Origin: Casuarius casuarius
Taxonomy: Eukaryota; Chordata; Aves; Casuariiformes; Casuariidae
Assembly (NCBI GenBank): GCA_003342895.1
Contig: PTFA01000194.1
Location: 1,398,095-1,462,094, forward strand
Reading direction: 5' to 3'
DNA: 64,000 nucleotides
A program made the position numbers and the translations under genes. Below, in pieces: positions 35,101-47,550 of the stretch. Each line of letters begins with the position of its first letter. Position 1 is the stretch's first letter. The notes beneath the pieces are model-generated. The model did no database searches. It saw only the letters and a program-made list of their open reading frames with translations, and was not told the DNA's origin.

Positions 35101-36769
35101 TGCATTGCCATATGTGGTAGAGCCCCACAAATAGCCACCAGCAAAAGGGTTAACCTCTGGCTCGAGCATAGCTCTGCAAGCATGGAGCCTACAGTCCCTG
35201 TCTGGGTCTGCACAGGTGACCCAACCAAGAGGTCATTCCAGATGGGAAAGGTTGCATTCAGAAGTCACGACTATTTCAGGGGCTTAACTTCATTTTCCAC
35301 CCTTTTCAAAGAAGGGTAGCTTTTGGGGGAGATTTTGATCATCTGGGTGTTTCTTGGAGTTTTATGAGCACTCTAAAAAGATTTATAATGAGGCTTTTTT
35401 CCTAATTGTGCACAATTAGAAAATCTTCAAAAGCAACCTGGGCACTTTGCACTTACATTCTACGTAAAATTAATGGGAACTAAGTTTCTAAGGCCTCTAC
35501 CTTCAAAAAATAAAAGCAATTTGCTCCCCCTGGAACTGCTGGCAGTTAGACACTGAGCTGGGACATGGGCCCCAGGGCCAATCACTTCTGAAAATGTTAT
35601 CTCCAGCATCTAACTTCCAGGTGCTTTGGTAGTTTCACTGTTTCTCTATGGGCCTAGAGTCTTGTTAGGAGATCATGTAAAAAGAGGAAATGAGCCTGCG
35701 TTTAGGGGGCTTTAGTGCTTGTTTCTGGATTATTTGGATGTTTTTTCGGAACGTTACTTACCCTGCCTGCATGCCTCTGTTTTGTTTGCATCCTGAAAGT
35801 GGAGCTTATGGTACTGCCTTAGCTTACCCCGATGGAGCTGTTAATTCTGGTGCTGCCTTCGGATATTACGGCCGAACACGCGTGTATATCTCTTTTGCTG
35901 TTCACAACTTTCACTCTCCTATTTAAAAGTGTAAATAATGATGTGTCTTGGGAATAAACAATATTCAGGAAAAGCTTCTAGGTTAAAAAATATTGACTAA
36001 TTCTTGGCAAGAATGAGTTGGCATAGCTGTGTTGACTTCAAGGGAGCTGCATTGATTAATGCTAGCAACATGGCTGACCCTGTTTTTCCAGATGTTCTGG
36101 TAAATGCTTGCACATAATGAATCCTGTCTGGAAATCAGGACAAGTTTATGAATATTTGCGAGATAAAGATGTTAGAGATGGCATTACATGGGTTACTGTG
36201 ATCAGCTCCAGGGGCTGCCTAGTGCAGGACAATAAGCAGTTTCACTCCAGTTAGTAATACACTGAGTGCTGCTGGGGAGACCCTAATTCAGCTGTGGACT
36301 AAGCCATTGCAGCTGCTGTTGAAGCTGAATTTATCAAGTGAGTGATCGTAGCTTGCTGCTTCTCGTTGTGTGTGTGACATAAACATCTATTATCTTCATT
36401 TGTAAAATTTCTCTGCGGCTCACCTCAGGGCAGATACTTCTGAGAGCTCAATTACAGGCAGTTAGTTGCTTGACAACACTTCTGGCAGATGCTAGCAGAG
36501 TGCAGGCTCTGTATCTCTGTCAGACAGCACAGCTCTCTGCTTGTTAATGTACCACCATCAGGTGGTGCCTACAGTCACCTGGGAAGCTGATGGGTTTCTC
36601 AAAGGGACGGGAAGGATGGAGAGGGACGCAGCCTCTTGTGGTTGTTACAGGGCTGGAGACCTCTGGGGGCCTCCTAGCCAGCTCCATTGAGAAGGAAAGG
36701 CAGCATCCTAGTGTAACGATCAGTCCTTATCTCCAAAGACTGTGCAATTCAGACAAAAGTAAGTTTGTC
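29161..36769. other. Intergenic, no gene seen
   Basis: Mostly unique sequence. 31260-31620 and 32190-32460 are A/T-rich, non-repetitive and CNE-like; the latter has TAATTA at 32337-32342 and a tandem AAAAGCTT at 32284-32299. An imperfect T/A inverted repeat sits at 32711-32760. No frame shows a domain. Confidence 0.4.
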
Positions 36770-36860
36770 GCTGCTCCACCAGTGTGAAGAGGGGACATGA
36801 TTCACCCAAGTGCATGCAGAAAGCATGTGGCAGAGCCTGAAAACAAAGGAAAGTTCCTGC
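36770..36860 (-). mobile_element. MIR-like SINE fragment
   Basis: GAAGAGGGGACATGATTCAC then a CAAG word and GTGGCAGAGCCTGAAA follow the reverse-complement core of MIR (fold: GGGGAAACTGAGGC, TTGCCCAAGGTCACAC, GGCAGAGC). It is heavily diverged. Confidence 0.45.
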
Positions 36861-37427
36861 TCTCTCAGCCCCCCCATTCTTGTATACACTTTAATACTGT
36901 GAACAAGTCCTATTTGAGGACTAGACCTCTGCTGTCCTGAGTGATCAGAGAGCAGAAAGTCTGTCCCTGTGTTGGAGCCACCAGCTGAAGCTGTCCCTCA
37001 AGTGTCTGAGGGGACAGTCCCTGCCATCCTCCCCAGACTGGCAGATGAATATGGGAAGAAAGGGTCTCCGTGGGGTCGAGGCACCAAAAGGATGCTTTTT
37101 GGGGCAGCTATCTGGCAGCCTCCTGCTCTGCTGACCAATGCAGTCAGTGTAGAGAGGGGGTAAGCGTCTCCAGATAGTGATCTGGGATCTTCTAAAGTTT
37201 TATTTACTTAAAGAGACTTTGATTCACCTTTTAAAAGGCAGTGGAAGGGCTCTGCGTGGCCCAGTGGCAGCTCCAGCGATCCATCAGTTCCTCCTAACGA
37301 CCAACATCCTGCAGCGGTGAAGGGCCACGATCAATCATTACCTATTATTATTACATGATGAAATTCTAATTATGGGAGGGAAACACTGCATTACACTTTC
37401 ACATCCGTCATCCCAATGCTGCACGCT

Positions 37428-37580
37428 TAGGTGGCACCTTTCAATCAAGCTGAGCAAAGTACTTAACAGATGTCTGTTAATCCTCTCTTGCCTCTCTGCC
37501 AGCAAGCGTACCTGCCTCCCCATTTGGCAAAGGCTGGAACTAAGGCAAGGAAAAAGTGTTTGAGAGAGGTTATTGCACCA
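37428..37580 (-). mobile_element. MIR-like SINE fragment (longest copy)
   Basis: GGTGGCACCTTTCAATC, AGCAAAGTACTTAACAGATG, TTAATCCTCTC, CCCCATTTGGCAAAGGCTGG and AACTAAGGCAAGG occur in the order of the reverse complement of sauropsid MIR copies. This is the most complete of the MIR fossils here. Confidence 0.65.
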
Positions 37581-38104
37581 GACGCTTTCGAACGAATCCC
37601 TCAAGTGTCCTTACTGCTTCCTAGGAGACGGACCTGGGTATTGTGCCACAGTGTATATCCTAACCAACTTGTGTCTTTGATCCTAAATGGACAATCCTTA
37701 TATCTGCTCAAATAAGATTTCCTTTTTTTCTTTTGCTGGCAATTCTAAACAAAATTTTTAAATGAAAACAGCTTGAAGTTCTTGGCAGATCCCAAAGCTT
37801 TAAAAAAAACAAAACAATCCTCCTCCAGCTTCTATAGTTTTGGTTGCTCCAAGATGAATTATTTTGCTAGAAACAATCTGGAAGTTCTTTGATGGGCACA
37901 CTAAAACAAGTTGGATTCTGTTTTGAAAATACCTGGNAAAAAGTGCCTTTAGAGCCTTTTTCTATATCTGAAAATTTGGTAAGACCAAGAAAAATTAATA
38001 AAGCATTTTGTGGCCAGCCAAATAAAATTTTTGTTTAAACTATTGGTCAGATGATTCCCACTTATTTCAAAGGGGTCAAATATCTGTCATGAATGAGCCT
38101 TTTG

Positions 38105-38171
38105 TGGGGCAGTTGGATGGATTTAGATGACCTCAAGGTCCCTTCTAGACTATCTTCTGTGACCCTATGAC
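38105..38171 (+). mobile_element. CR1 LINE 3' end
   Basis: GGGGCAGTTGGATGGATTTA, GATGACCTCAAGGTCCCTTC and CTATCTTCTGTGACCCTATGAC reproduce the CR1 terminus (GGTTGGACTAGATGACCTT, GGTCCCTTCCAACCC, then ATTCTATGA-type end). The copy is 5'-truncated, as is usual for CR1. Confidence 0.75.
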
Positions 38172-39370
38172 ATTAATCTGTGTTCTAATGGCTTGATCAT
38201 CAATTATCACTTGGTAAAGGAAAATGTCATTTGATAATACCTCGCTGGCTGCTTTAGCACAGGCTGCTCCCTAGCCCTCACCTCTGCAGTGCAATGCAGG
38301 AAACGGATCTTGGTGCACCTCTACTGCAGCTGATTTTGGTTTCCACTGAGCATTGCTGAGGAACTGCTGTAAATCATGCTGGGGCTGGATAGGCTCCGGT
38401 ACAGCCCTAGAGCACAAGGAGAATAAAATGACCATCCTCTTCTGGAGTCTACATTTCCCCAACAAACTGAATTGGAGATGAGTCCAGGTGCCTAGATCTG
38501 TCCAGTGATGGTGGAGGGGGCCCAGGTCAGTTATTTTCCTGCCTTAGGCATCTCACAGGACTGTGGCGAATCTGGACCAAAACAGCCATAAGGCTTATCT
38601 CTCCTCCCAAGGTAGATCTGACAAACCAGACAAGGGAGTCCTTCCCTGTGACAGAGCCTCTCCGAAGATGCTGCTGCTCTAGTTGCACACNCACAAATCT
38701 TTTTCTCTTGATCGCAACACCACAGCCAGTTTGACGCCTCCCTCTTTAGGCAAATTCAGTGTCCAGCTCCACCTCTCCCCACGGAGGGAGCTCACAGCAA
38801 TGCCAGAGATGTCCTCTGCTCCCACTGGGTGATATTTTCTCTTTCTGCCCCCACTTGCTTTTATATTCACGTAGCTAATCTTTGTGCAGTCCTGTTAGGT
38901 ACTTCTGTGATCTTAAGAGTACAATCATTATTTTTTGCCATCTTTTCTTGATTGTTTCCTCTCCTCTCCCCACTCTGCCCCTCTCTCCACTCTACCATTT
39001 TCTCCTGCTTGTAAAATCCTCAGCATAAAGATGGCAAGGTTGGGTTAGAAACCATTGTTATCTGCTGCAAAACAAGGGAAGCATCCTATGGCTGACTCCC
39101 TTCAGGGTAACAGTGTGATGTACTGGGAAAGCTAATAACTTGGGTGCATATCATCAACTTCTCTTAATCCTGAAGACCAAACCAATTCAGAACTCGCACT
39201 GAGCTCCTGGGGAGCCTTGCCTGGGGGAGGAGGCCATCAGACTAGAGAAGGCCTTGAGCTGCTGACCCAGGAGACTCCTCCAAATTGTTTCTTCTTGCCT
39301 GAGGATCTCCCGAAGATTTCATACTGGCACAAGTTTCCTGACAGCATGCAATGAAAGTGACTGTTAGTGC

Positions 39371-39455
39371 TCCTTGTTTTATGGTGGGGAAGGTGAGGCA
39401 AAGAAGTCATGTTGGCGGTCCTCGGCTACAGAAATGAATGGAAGTTGGGCCGGTG
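39371..39455 (-). mobile_element. MIR-like SINE fragment
   Basis: TTTTATGGTGGGGAAGGTGA, GGCAAAGAAGTCA and CGGCTACAGAAATGAATGG match the reverse MIR core in order. It is short and diverged. Confidence 0.45.
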
Positions 39456-42400
39456 GTATGGAACACGTTTGTTACTTCCAAAGGTATTTAGTCATTTCTG
39501 AAGACTTCTGTTCTGAAATTGGAGCCCAACTGTGGCTTGTGCTTCGGGGTTTAGGAGAGAGCCCAGCCCAGCTCCCCTGGCTACCAATACAAGTTGCCTT
39601 GCTGCTGTTTGAAGGTAGAACAACAACAGAAAAAAACCCCCATCACTGAGACGGTCCTCATCCTGCGGCACATGGGAGTTATCATGTCTCCTGGCAAGGG
39701 TGTCTCTCCATTTCTTGAGTGGTTATTCTTAGACCTTATTTATAAAAACGTTAGTAAAGAGTTCACAATAACAGAACCCTAATTGCCCTAGAGTGTGTAT
39801 TAGATAAATAATAAATGGGAATAAAGTATCAATGAGTGGTGTCTATAGCAGACATCTGTTTTCCTACTGGCCTGCAGCCATACCTCTGTGGGCTGTGATC
39901 TCATAAGCCAAGCAAGGTCAAGCGAGTTCAGCTCTTGGATGGATATAAGTAGGCAGGCAGTAATGCTAATAGGAGTTGTGTACTGGTGCAGGAAGCATGT
40001 GGGCTTGCTGTTCACAGGTACCTGCCCTCTCTGAATGCAGAGGGAATGATAGGCAGGTCATGAACCTCCCAAAGGTTAATCTTCTTGAAATCCTAGAACC
40101 CACTGACAAAAATCTCTGTGTGTGTATGTGTGTGTGTTCAGCCACGTGGAGTAGTAAGAGCTTCTGTCTAGAGATTGCTCCTGGAAGTTATGTCATATTC
40201 CAATTTTTTTATGGGGTGCTGAATGGCAGGAAGGCGCCAGAGCTGCTTCTTGGCAGGCCAACCGCATGAACACCTAAACAAATGTAGATCTGTGCTATTC
40301 CCAGGAAAGAGCCAAATATGCAGATTTTGGAGGGGTTTTAATAAAAAGGAAGGCAGAATAGTGTTTTCATACTAATAAAGCAATTTCAGATGTAGCTGAC
40401 TGGCCTTAGTGGGACTTGCCTCTGGCAAAGAGTGAGAGAAGAATCGGCCCGTAACAGGGCCAGATGGGGGCTCTGAATCCACCACNTCTACAGCTGAAGA
40501 GGTTTTGGTTTGGATAACTAGATTTGCTTAGCAAGGGTACAGAGATGAATAGATGGAAAGGTATTTTCTGAGGCAAAGTAGCAGTGTTTTAGTTATAGTC
40601 CCTTACAAATGTAGCCTTAGCTGTGCCTTTATGGCCCTTATGATGGTCTGACTGCCCATTGTAGGAGGCCATATCCATCAGTTCAAAATCTCTGTTCTGT
40701 GCATGCAAAGGTGAAATCATCTTGCAATGCAAAACCAGTGTCTGTCTGGGTTGCAGCTGGAGGGAGAAAAAAAACTATGCTGTCCAAGCAAAATATCCTC
40801 TTCATGCTAGAATTTTCCTTGCTGGGTGGAGACCTCCATGCCTCACTTGCCATCACAGGTGGAATGATGGTACCAGGCCTTGGAAGCTCCTCAGCTGGGT
40901 CAATGAGACAGAAGTTGGCCTGAGAATGGAGCTTTTCCAGGGCTCTCGGCGGCTGCCCGCTGACTGCTGTTTGGCTTGGAGCTTTCTCGGGGCTGAGCAG
41001 TAGCACTCATGCTATTTAGCTGCTGCTCAAAGTGCCTCTCCTTTCTGTGTCTGTTGTTTGCAATGGATAAAACACCTGGTGTAATCATGCTCATTGAGTA
41101 TCCTTGGAGGAATGCTTTGGTTTCATGAAGTAAGATGCTTGTCTTACCCAGCCAAGCTTGGTCTCTTAGGCTGTCACAGCATGCAGAGGGATGTGGAAGA
41201 TGGCACAGGGTTCCTCTGTGCCTTTGGGGTTTTGGTGCTTCCTTCAGTGCTGCAGCAGAGCCTTGCTCCTGATGCACCACTTGAGCTGAGAGTACCGTAA
41301 GTGATTATGAGTCCAGCTTTGCTATTTTAACTGAGGACGTGATGGCAGAAGAGGGGGGTGTTCTGGTTTGTTTTGAATCAACTTCTGCTTCTGAGGCCTC
41401 AATTACACTCAGCTCATGACTTCCAGAGTCTTTTTTTTTTTTTCTTGTAAGCATTAATGCTACAAATGGAGTTAAATTAGACATTGGAGAGTTGCATATA
41501 TAATTATGTGATTCTGTGTGCTAGGGATTTAAGAGAAATGCCAAATATAATGGATTTCATGATAAAGACTGCAAAAAAATGGTAGTTGTGTGTGCTGACA
41601 GCTCCTGGAGTGGAGCAGAAGTTGTGCTGATGTTATCATCTACTTAATTAGATGTTTTGAACTCAAAAGATTTCACACTGGGGATGTCGTTGACTGGATG
41701 TAGTTATAAGGGAGGGTTCATAAGTAGTATTTGGCCTCTGAAAAAGGCGAATTAGTCTAAATGACACTTTAGCCAAAGTGACAGGACATGAGCAATTGCC
41801 TAGGAGACGGGTTGCTAATGGGGGACTTTCAGTTCCTGTCTGTCTGCCTGAAAGCTGTCAGAAATCTTATTTCAAGGCAAGCAGTTCCTTGCTTCCATCT
41901 CATCAGTGTATTGAGAGGAAATAGCCATTCCTATCTGGTAAGTGAGAAAAGATGCAAGCATGTACCTGTCTGGAGGGGAGTAGTAATGGAGATGGAGCCC
42001 TTTGCCTTCAGGTCTGTAAAGGTTCAAAGCAAGCTCAGAGGGACTGAGCAGAGAAGAATTACCCAAGGCTCCCTCAAACCCAGGGTCTACCCAATATTGC
42101 CATGATAAAATTCTTTCCCCTTCTTCTCCAAAATTTTCCATCTTCACCCAGGTCCCTGCAGTCCAGGCAGTCCCAACTCCACAACCCTTGATGAAAGCTT
42201 CGGGAACTGGCACCATGGGTTCTTCCTCACTGGGCACACAGTGAGCAGTACCCAGCATCAAACTCCTCCTCAGGTGTTGAATTCCAACTAGTTTCTCTTT
42301 GGAAGAGGTCAAAATGAGACACCTTCATACATGGGGTGACCTGGGTTAGAGTCCTTCCGCATGTAGGATGGAAGGCTTTTTGGAGAGCTGCTTCCTCCTA

Positions 42401-43614
42401 GCTCCTAAGACTTCCTCTGGAAGCTAAGGTCTTTGAGACGTGTATCTGGGGGCAATGCAGATCTTGGTTTCCCCANAATGGTTCCACCTAAGAGGAGGAA
42501 CAGGGCCCCTGCACACCAGGGTACCAGATGCTTTGCGTACACTGCACTTGGGGGGTTGAGTTCAGGCTGGGGAGGTGTACCCATGCTAAATTTAAAGGGC
42601 TATGAAGATTCACCAGTCCATGAGGGATGTGAATGCTCTTTTAGGATGTTCACCTGCAGCATGACCACTGTTCTTGCAGGATTCATGCTACCCCATTACA
42701 ACACCTGTGCTGTGCTCAGAGCTGTCACATGCTCTGCCACCTTGGTGGAAAAAAGGGCGCCATCAGTACCATGGACCCCATGGCAAGGGCTGCGCTTTGG
42801 ATCCCGGCTCTGGAGCGCTGCAGAAACAAACTATGCTGAAGTGGAAAAAATATTACTAATAGGAAACTCAGGGCTGATTTCACCCTCGTGAAGCTGATAA
42901 CCTAGCAGCAAGCAACAGCACCAAAACCAGAGAGGGGAAACAGAGATGACAGTCTTCTGGGTAGACAAGAGCAAATATAGGTCAGGTTGGTCGTTTTCCT
43001 TTGTGTTTGCTGGTACCTAACTCCATAATCTCTAACCTTTCCAGAAACTTGCATTTAGACCTAATCTTCCCTTAAACTTATCTTAATTATTAATTCAAAG
43101 CACTTGTTAGGAATAGTATAGGTTTAGATTAAGGGGGGGGGGAATAGGTTAAGATTTTGGATATATTTAAACTACCTACTGTATTTCATGCTTCTAATAC
43201 TGACAGATTTAAATGAACAGAAAGGCTGTTTAAGGGCCCTGAATCATCAGCTCATTATTGAATTTAAGGTACAGTATTACTAATTTAAATTTAGGAGATT
43301 GCATTGCATTATATATGTAAGTGCTCTTCATGTGCTTGCACACATGAAGGTACACAGCAGCAGAACACCTGCATGGACCTCATCTGTCTTGGCTGTGCTG
43401 TGTTGTTTCTGTACAACCTACAGCAGTGATTTCTGGCTGGAGCGTGCCATGCTGTCACTCTGATCTCATAGTATTTTCTTATCTGCTTGTGCTTGTTCAG
43501 GCAGCCATACAAATCTGCAGAACAACCCTGAGCCAGGATTGCATATAAACTTCAAGGGTGTAGGTCCATACACAAACATTATGGCCAAGCTGGTAGCCCC
43601 AGGGAGTGGGGTGC
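39456..43614. other. Intergenic, no gene seen
   Basis: Unique sequence with a TG-rich microsatellite (40116-40137) and a G10 run (43133-43142). The 152-codon frame 42433-42891 contains an N and no domain. Confidence 0.4.
40116..40137 (+). repeat. Interrupted (TG)n microsatellite
   Basis: TG repeats broken by a single TA unit at about 40125. Confidence 0.85.
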
Positions 43615-43715
43615 AGCCCCGGTTCTGCCACTGGCCTTGGCCATTGCAGTGCTTCCCATTTTAGACCTTGTAAAATGGGAATCATTTTTCAGACTGTGAC
43701 AGAGACTTTTAAAGG
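43615..43715 (+). mobile_element. MIR-like SINE fragment
   Basis: CCCCGGTTCTGCCACTGGCC, then CTTCCCATTTTAG and CTTGTAAAATGGGAATCATT, match forward MIR (CGGCTCTGCCACTTAC..., CATCTGTAAAATGGGAATAAT). Confidence 0.6.
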
Positions 43716-45049
43716 CTCTTGCTGTTCATTAGTAAAAAAGAGCTCCAGTGTGAGGGTGGACAGCACAACTGAAGAGAAATTGTATTGCCAAATTATTAAG
43801 GACTGAGCCAGAACTAATTCTGTGTGACTGTGGGGTCCTAAACCCATGTGTAGGCTCCCTCAACAGTCAGTGGAAAACTGGAGATGCTTCCAAAAAGTGG
43901 CTGAGGTTAGCTGTCTGTGGATGTGTGAATCCCAAATATTAGGTATAGTGCATGCAGGCCAAAGTTAATTATCTTGAAAAGAATAATTCTTTTGGGTGCA
44001 AGCAAAATACTGTCTGGCTTGCATTTACATGTTGTCTGAAATCATTTGTCAACAATCTTTTATAATTAGATCTTGATTTAAGCTAATCGTTATATGCCTT
44101 GTTAACTCAAAGCATGCATTTAAATCCCTGTTGAACATAATGGGACACAAGCATGTTCTGAAGACATGTGAAATACTTGTAATGGCTTCAAAAAAAAAAA
44201 AAGTAAACTGAAATATTCTGCCTCTTTGCTGTTTCTAACATCAACCATTCTTTCCAATTGCAAAAAAAAAAAAAAAAAAAAAAGCCATTAATCAAGTATC
44301 ATGAGCTTTCTCTGATTATTTTGCCAGCCTGGGAAATTATAGAAAATATCGCTCTGGAAATGTGAAAGCAAAGTACGCCAGTACATAAAAGTGTTTTAAA
44401 GCCGCTGCTGAAAAAGTGGTGACATGGTGGCTTGGTTCCAATTTTCTATCTACGCTTTTTACCTTTTGTCACTACAGAAATTTCAGTACGGAGTCATTTT
44501 GCAAAAGTCACTTAGATTCCACCAGGACTGAATTTGCAGCCTTGCTAATGTAATTAACATCTATTAAGCGAGTGTGTGCCCTGAGCAGCTTAATAGGAAA
44601 ATCTAATAATGTTTCCTATTGGATTGTTCCCCGTTAAATCGTCAAAGTGCTTGAGTGTATGTTTTCTGTAGGCAGCGTTGTTTAATGGAAAAGTTACACA
44701 AATTAGTATTAGGCCTTTGGTGAAGTGGGATCTTTAATTTAATTTGATTTTACAGCCAGGACGCAGAACGGTTGCTGCTTTGGCCTTGCCAGCATGCAGC
44801 CAGGCAGAATTAGGCTTTTGCTGTGATCACCTTTGTAATGACTCTTCCATGGCTCCTGCCTACGGAGAGGCGGAGGGACTCGGTTATTAGGTGAGCTGTA
44901 AATGGCATTAATAACGTCCTTGTGGAGCAATAGCATGGCAGGATGGCCTCCATAAAAACAGGAATCCTGGGGCTGACCAGCGTTTTGTTTTATTTTTGAA
45001 GGTGGGTAATAAAAGAAGAAAATGGAAAGTTTGTGCCTTTATTTTTGTT
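43716..45049. other. Intergenic A/T-rich block, candidate conserved noncoding DNA
   Basis: After an A22 run (44262-44283), 44284-44720 is unique, A/T-rich, has TAATTA at 44551-44556 and many ATTA cores, and lacks repeats. No coding frame is present. Confidence 0.35.
44262..44283 (+). repeat. A22 homopolymer
   Basis: An uninterrupted run of 22 A; a shorter A-run lies at about 44190-44202. Confidence 0.95.
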
Positions 45050-45330
45050 TGGCCTAACGGGGATGCGAGCAACGGTGCAGATGTCGGTATAAAGCACCGC
45101 TTGTTCTGCGCGCGCCACCGCCTGCCCCGCTTTCCATTTGCTGAAGCCCCCGTTGAGTTTGCTTGGCGTTTCCGAAATGGCATTTAATGGAGCAGGACCC
45201 CGGCCGGGGGTCCCTGGGGAGCCCTGCGGTCCCGCGCCGAGAACTGCGTCTCTGACCTCGCCTGTGTCCTGAGGTTGCAGGGAAAACACGCAGGTCTCCT
45301 GCCGAGGAGAGACACGCGGGGTGGGAGAAT
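45050..45330. promoter_or_regulatory. Orphan CpG-rich block in the gene desert
   Basis: CpG-dense sequence (for example GCGCGCGCC at about 45108-45116, CCCCGGCCGGGG at about 45199-45210 and GTCCCGCGCCGAG near 45230) in an otherwise CpG-poor region. No gene or exon was recognised on either strand. Candidates are a noncoding-RNA promoter, an enhancer island or a small unrecognised first exon. Confidence 0.45.
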
Positions 45331-47417
45331 ACAGCCACTGTCTGCATGCCCTGTGTGGTTCCTGGTACGGGCGGCTAATGCACGTACCCTTATAATGCCG
45401 TTATTGTCTCTGCTTTACCTGGGGGTGAAATGAGCTACAAGGAGAATGACGTTCCCATCACCTTGAACCATTGGAAAGAACTGAAATCCCAATTATTTAT
45501 TATTTAATCAAATGATGCAGGAATGATGCAGGCTTGTCGGTTGGAGACTCTGCTGGTTTACTGGGAANGGCGCCAGGGCTAGTAGCTCCCCAAATTTAGC
45601 CTCTTTCCTAGAAAATCAGAGTAGCAAATGCCCACGTTGTGTCCGTGCATGTGAGAGATGCTGTGATTAGCTTGGGCTGGAGTGGTGCAGCTCCATGAGT
45701 TCAGTCTCAGCAAAATATTCACTGAAAAGGCAAGTTTTCTCCCCTTTTAATTGCCTCTTTTCTGGAAAGAGGAAGGGATGAACATCCACCTGGATTTGTG
45801 GAGAGTAACAAGGGGGATTTGTCTCACAAACTCACTGAGATGCTGCAGGAAACCTGCTGTTTATGTATAAAGGGAAAGGTCTGCCTCTCTCTTCAGGCTG
45901 CTGTTTAACTCTCCCCAGGAGAAAACAGCTAGGCCAGGCGTTCTTAAATTTTTCATCATGTGGGAAATGCTGTTTCCTTCACTAGTAAGGGGAATTTCTT
46001 CTTCAGAGCAGACTGATTAATTCTCTCCTGTGCAACACCTTGCACTTTGGGTCTCGGCGTGCAGTTCCTGGAGTCCCTTTTGCGGTGTAGGGTCCTTCAC
46101 CGATGTGTCTGAAATCAAGGTCCTTTCCAGGATGGGCTCCTGGTGCAAACCAGGCCAGTCTTGCTGCAGGAGTAACAAATTACTGAACACTTTGCTGACC
46201 AGCCTTCTTCAGCTCTGGATCCCTTAAAGCACCAATGTGCCTGCAAGCAGCTAAATGATCTGCATTGTCTAGCCAACACTCAAACCAACCCTGGGCCAAG
46301 AACAGCCAAGTTCGATGTGGATTTAATTGCAATTTCCCCCAAACCAGTGGCCCAGCACTCCATCTCTACATGCTAAAGTGTCTGAGGGTCCCTGGGACCC
46401 TTTTTCTCCTAGGAAAGCCCCATGAACAAGGCTTTACCGGTCCCCTGTGGAGTGCTGGGATGCTAAAGAGGAGGTGACAGCTCAGGAGTGGCTGTGGGGT
46501 CCCCAGCTGTGTAAGCCAGGGTGTTGTGAACTGTCCTGAGCTGAGAACAGTTGTGGGGTACGTTTTGTGTGTGCAGTCTCCTCGTTTCAGCTTCTCCTGC
46601 CAGGGCAGCTCAATGTAGCTGGGTGAGCAGTGTTGAGGTCCCCACTCTTTGCAGCAGCGGGGATGCTCAGCTGTACCTAGCATCTCTCAGTGTTAGAGCT
46701 GGTTGGGTAATAAGTTTTTTTCCCCAGGGCCAAAAAATCCTGCAATTTCTTCCCCCTCTGCCTACAGTTACATATTTAAGATAAAAATGCAACATTTTCA
46801 GAAAAGAAAGGAAATAAAATCTCCCCACCCCTTCCCCCAGAATGATAGTTGGTTTGCATGAACTAAGCTGGATCACCCATGTTTTCAGGTCTCCATCTAC
46901 CTTTGATAAAATAAAATACTCTGCAAGCCTAAAAGAACAATTTTNGGGGAAAAAATGGAATAAAATTGGACTGTCCCTTCCAAAAATGTTGATAGGCAAG
47001 GGAATTCTGGCACAAACAATCTTTGTTTTCTCTATGGCTCTCAATAGCATTTAAACAGACTAAATCCAGATCAGCAGCAGAGGTATGTGAGGGCAGGAAA
47101 ACAGGAAGGGGGTAGAGAATATGAATGATTTGGGCATTTTTTCAATGGAAAATATTTTTTAACAACAAAACCATTCTGCCTGGTTGTAGACAATGAGCTT
47201 TAAATCCTGGCATCCTCTGAGAGAAAAAGACTTAAGCAGTAGGTGCTTGGACCAAAAGTCATTAAGTAGGGAAATGAATAGGTTTCTGCTATTGCAAAGG
47301 AAATAAAATTAGCTGTTGGTACCTGAAACTGTTGGATCTGTAAGACTTTTTTATTTTTATTTATTTATTTTTTTACTGACAGAAAATAAAGCAGTTTGCA
47401 GAAGCTGGCTGGGCTCC
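45331..47417. other. Intergenic, no gene seen
   Basis: Unique sequence with a short tandem ATGATGCAGGA near 45512-45532 and a T/A-rich run at 47345-47375. No recognised domain in any frame. Confidence 0.4.
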
Positions 47418-47550
47418 CTTCCATTTTAAAACTGGGGAAACCGAGGCACAAAGTTGGGAAATACCTTGCCCCACATCACAAAATGAATGAATGAGAGAGC
47501 TTGGGGGCAGAATCCAAATTCTTCCTGCTTCAAGCCTGGGGCTGTGTGGC
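47418..47550 (-). mobile_element. MIR-like SINE fragment
   Basis: CCATTTTAAAACTGGGGAAA, CCGAGGCACAAAGTTGGGAA, CCTTGCCCCACATCACA and GGGCAGAATCCAAATTC follow the reverse MIR core (CATTTTACAGATGGGGAAAC, TGAGGCACAGAG, TTGCCCAAGGTCACA, CAGAGCTGGGATT). Confidence 0.65.

Noticed and set aside
42433..42891. 152-codon plus-strand frame
   Set aside because: Contains an ambiguous base, no domain and no splice or promoter context.
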